6,050 nucleotides of DNA from Anaerolineae bacterium (GTDB lineage: Bacteria > Chloroflexota > Anaerolineae > JAFGEY01), in NCBI GenBank assembly GCA_016931365.1, contig JAFGEY010000166.1, positions 1 to 6,050 on the forward strand, read 5' to 3'. Made by a program: the position numbers and the translations under genes. The notes under the pieces were generated by a model. It was not told the DNA's origin. It was given only the letters and a program-made list of their open reading frames with translations, and did not search any database. This document shows, piece by piece, positions 5,918-6,050 of this stretch. Each line of letters starts with the position of its first letter. The stretch's first letter is position 1.

Positions 5918-6050
5918 TCACGCCTGCAACGCGGTCACACCCCCTACTCTCTGATCCCCGATTCCCAATACCCTCCGATTCCCCTCCCGGATCTGGACCT
6001 TGAGCGCCTCCCAGGCCTCCGCCTTGGCACAGGGATAGATCGAGTTGTTG
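5918..6050 (-). CDS. C-terminal end of an unidentified protein, 5' part outside window
   Basis: A minus-strand frame is open from the right edge to a TGA at 5920-5918, giving the last 43 residues of a possible protein. Codons next to the edge encode SIYPCAKAEAWEALKVQIR. In the 23 codons starting at SIYP, 20 end in G or C, which is typical of real genes at this GC content, and the helix-forming composition is protein-like. Nearer the stop the bias drops, and the frame crosses a G-rich repetitive tract encoding NRRVLGIGDQRVGG. I do not recognise the family. The orientation is convergent with the hydrolase gene, with 81 bases between stops. The true C-terminus could be a tail created by the repeat. 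Confidence 0.4.
   Translation of the reverse strand, partial: NNSIYPCAKAEAWEALKVQIREGNRRVLGIGDQRVGGVTALQA
5956..5988 (-). repeat. G-rich tract with repeated GGGAATCGG unit, putative G-quadruplex
   Basis: Read on the minus strand, five runs of three or four G lie at 5988-5986, 5984-5981, 5973-5971, 5966-5964 and 5959-5956. They are separated by loops of 1, 7, 4 and 4 bases, which fits the standard intramolecular G-quadruplex pattern. The unit GGGAATCGG appears twice within the tract, so it may have grown by short duplication. It lies near the 3' end of the incoming minus-strand frame and just past the end of the hydrolase gene. Confidence 0.55.

Overview
The window looks like a piece of a moderately GC-rich bacterial chromosome, most likely Chloroflexota (Anaerolineae/Caldilineae-like). 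That placement is an inference from three things: a regulator with an N-terminal LuxR helix-turn-helix on an NB-ARC-type ATPase, secreted beta-helix and LamG proteins, and a secreted protein ending in an 'FLPAVFK'-type tail. No rRNA, tRNA, CRISPR, insertion sequence or phage gene was seen.

Layout. (1) Positions 1-1865, minus strand: a large regulator whose 3' end runs off the left edge. The frame is open without a stop from its ATG at 1865 to base 1. It encodes a LuxR/GerE helix-turn-helix, an ATPase with Walker A and B, and a helical/TPR-like C-terminal part. (2) Positions 1866-2027: a divergent intergenic region with a plausible sigma-70-type promoter for each direction, and a direct/inverted repeat cluster next to the rightward -35 box. 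(3) Positions 2028-2489, plus: a 153-residue SnoaL-like/NTF2-fold protein with a perfect AGGAGG ribosome-binding site. (4) Positions 2579-3391, plus: a secreted 270-residue LamG/concanavalin-A-like protein. (5) Positions 3410-5836, plus: a secreted 808-residue protein joining a right-handed beta-helix to a clan GH-A glycoside hydrolase-like barrel with both candidate catalytic glutamates. (6) Positions 5837-6050: a convergent junction with a small hairpin, a G-quadruplex-capable G-rich tract, and the likely C-terminal end of a minus-strand gene entering from the right.

How it may work together. The three plus-strand genes are co-directional with gaps of 89 and 18 nt, and I see no terminator between them, so they may be one transcript. 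The two secreted proteins look like a carbohydrate-binding and carbohydrate-cleaving pair. The divergent regulator is the natural candidate to control them, and a dyad at about -43 of the rightward promoter is a possible binding site. The substrate, the role of the SnoaL-like protein and the regulatory link are not shown by the sequence.
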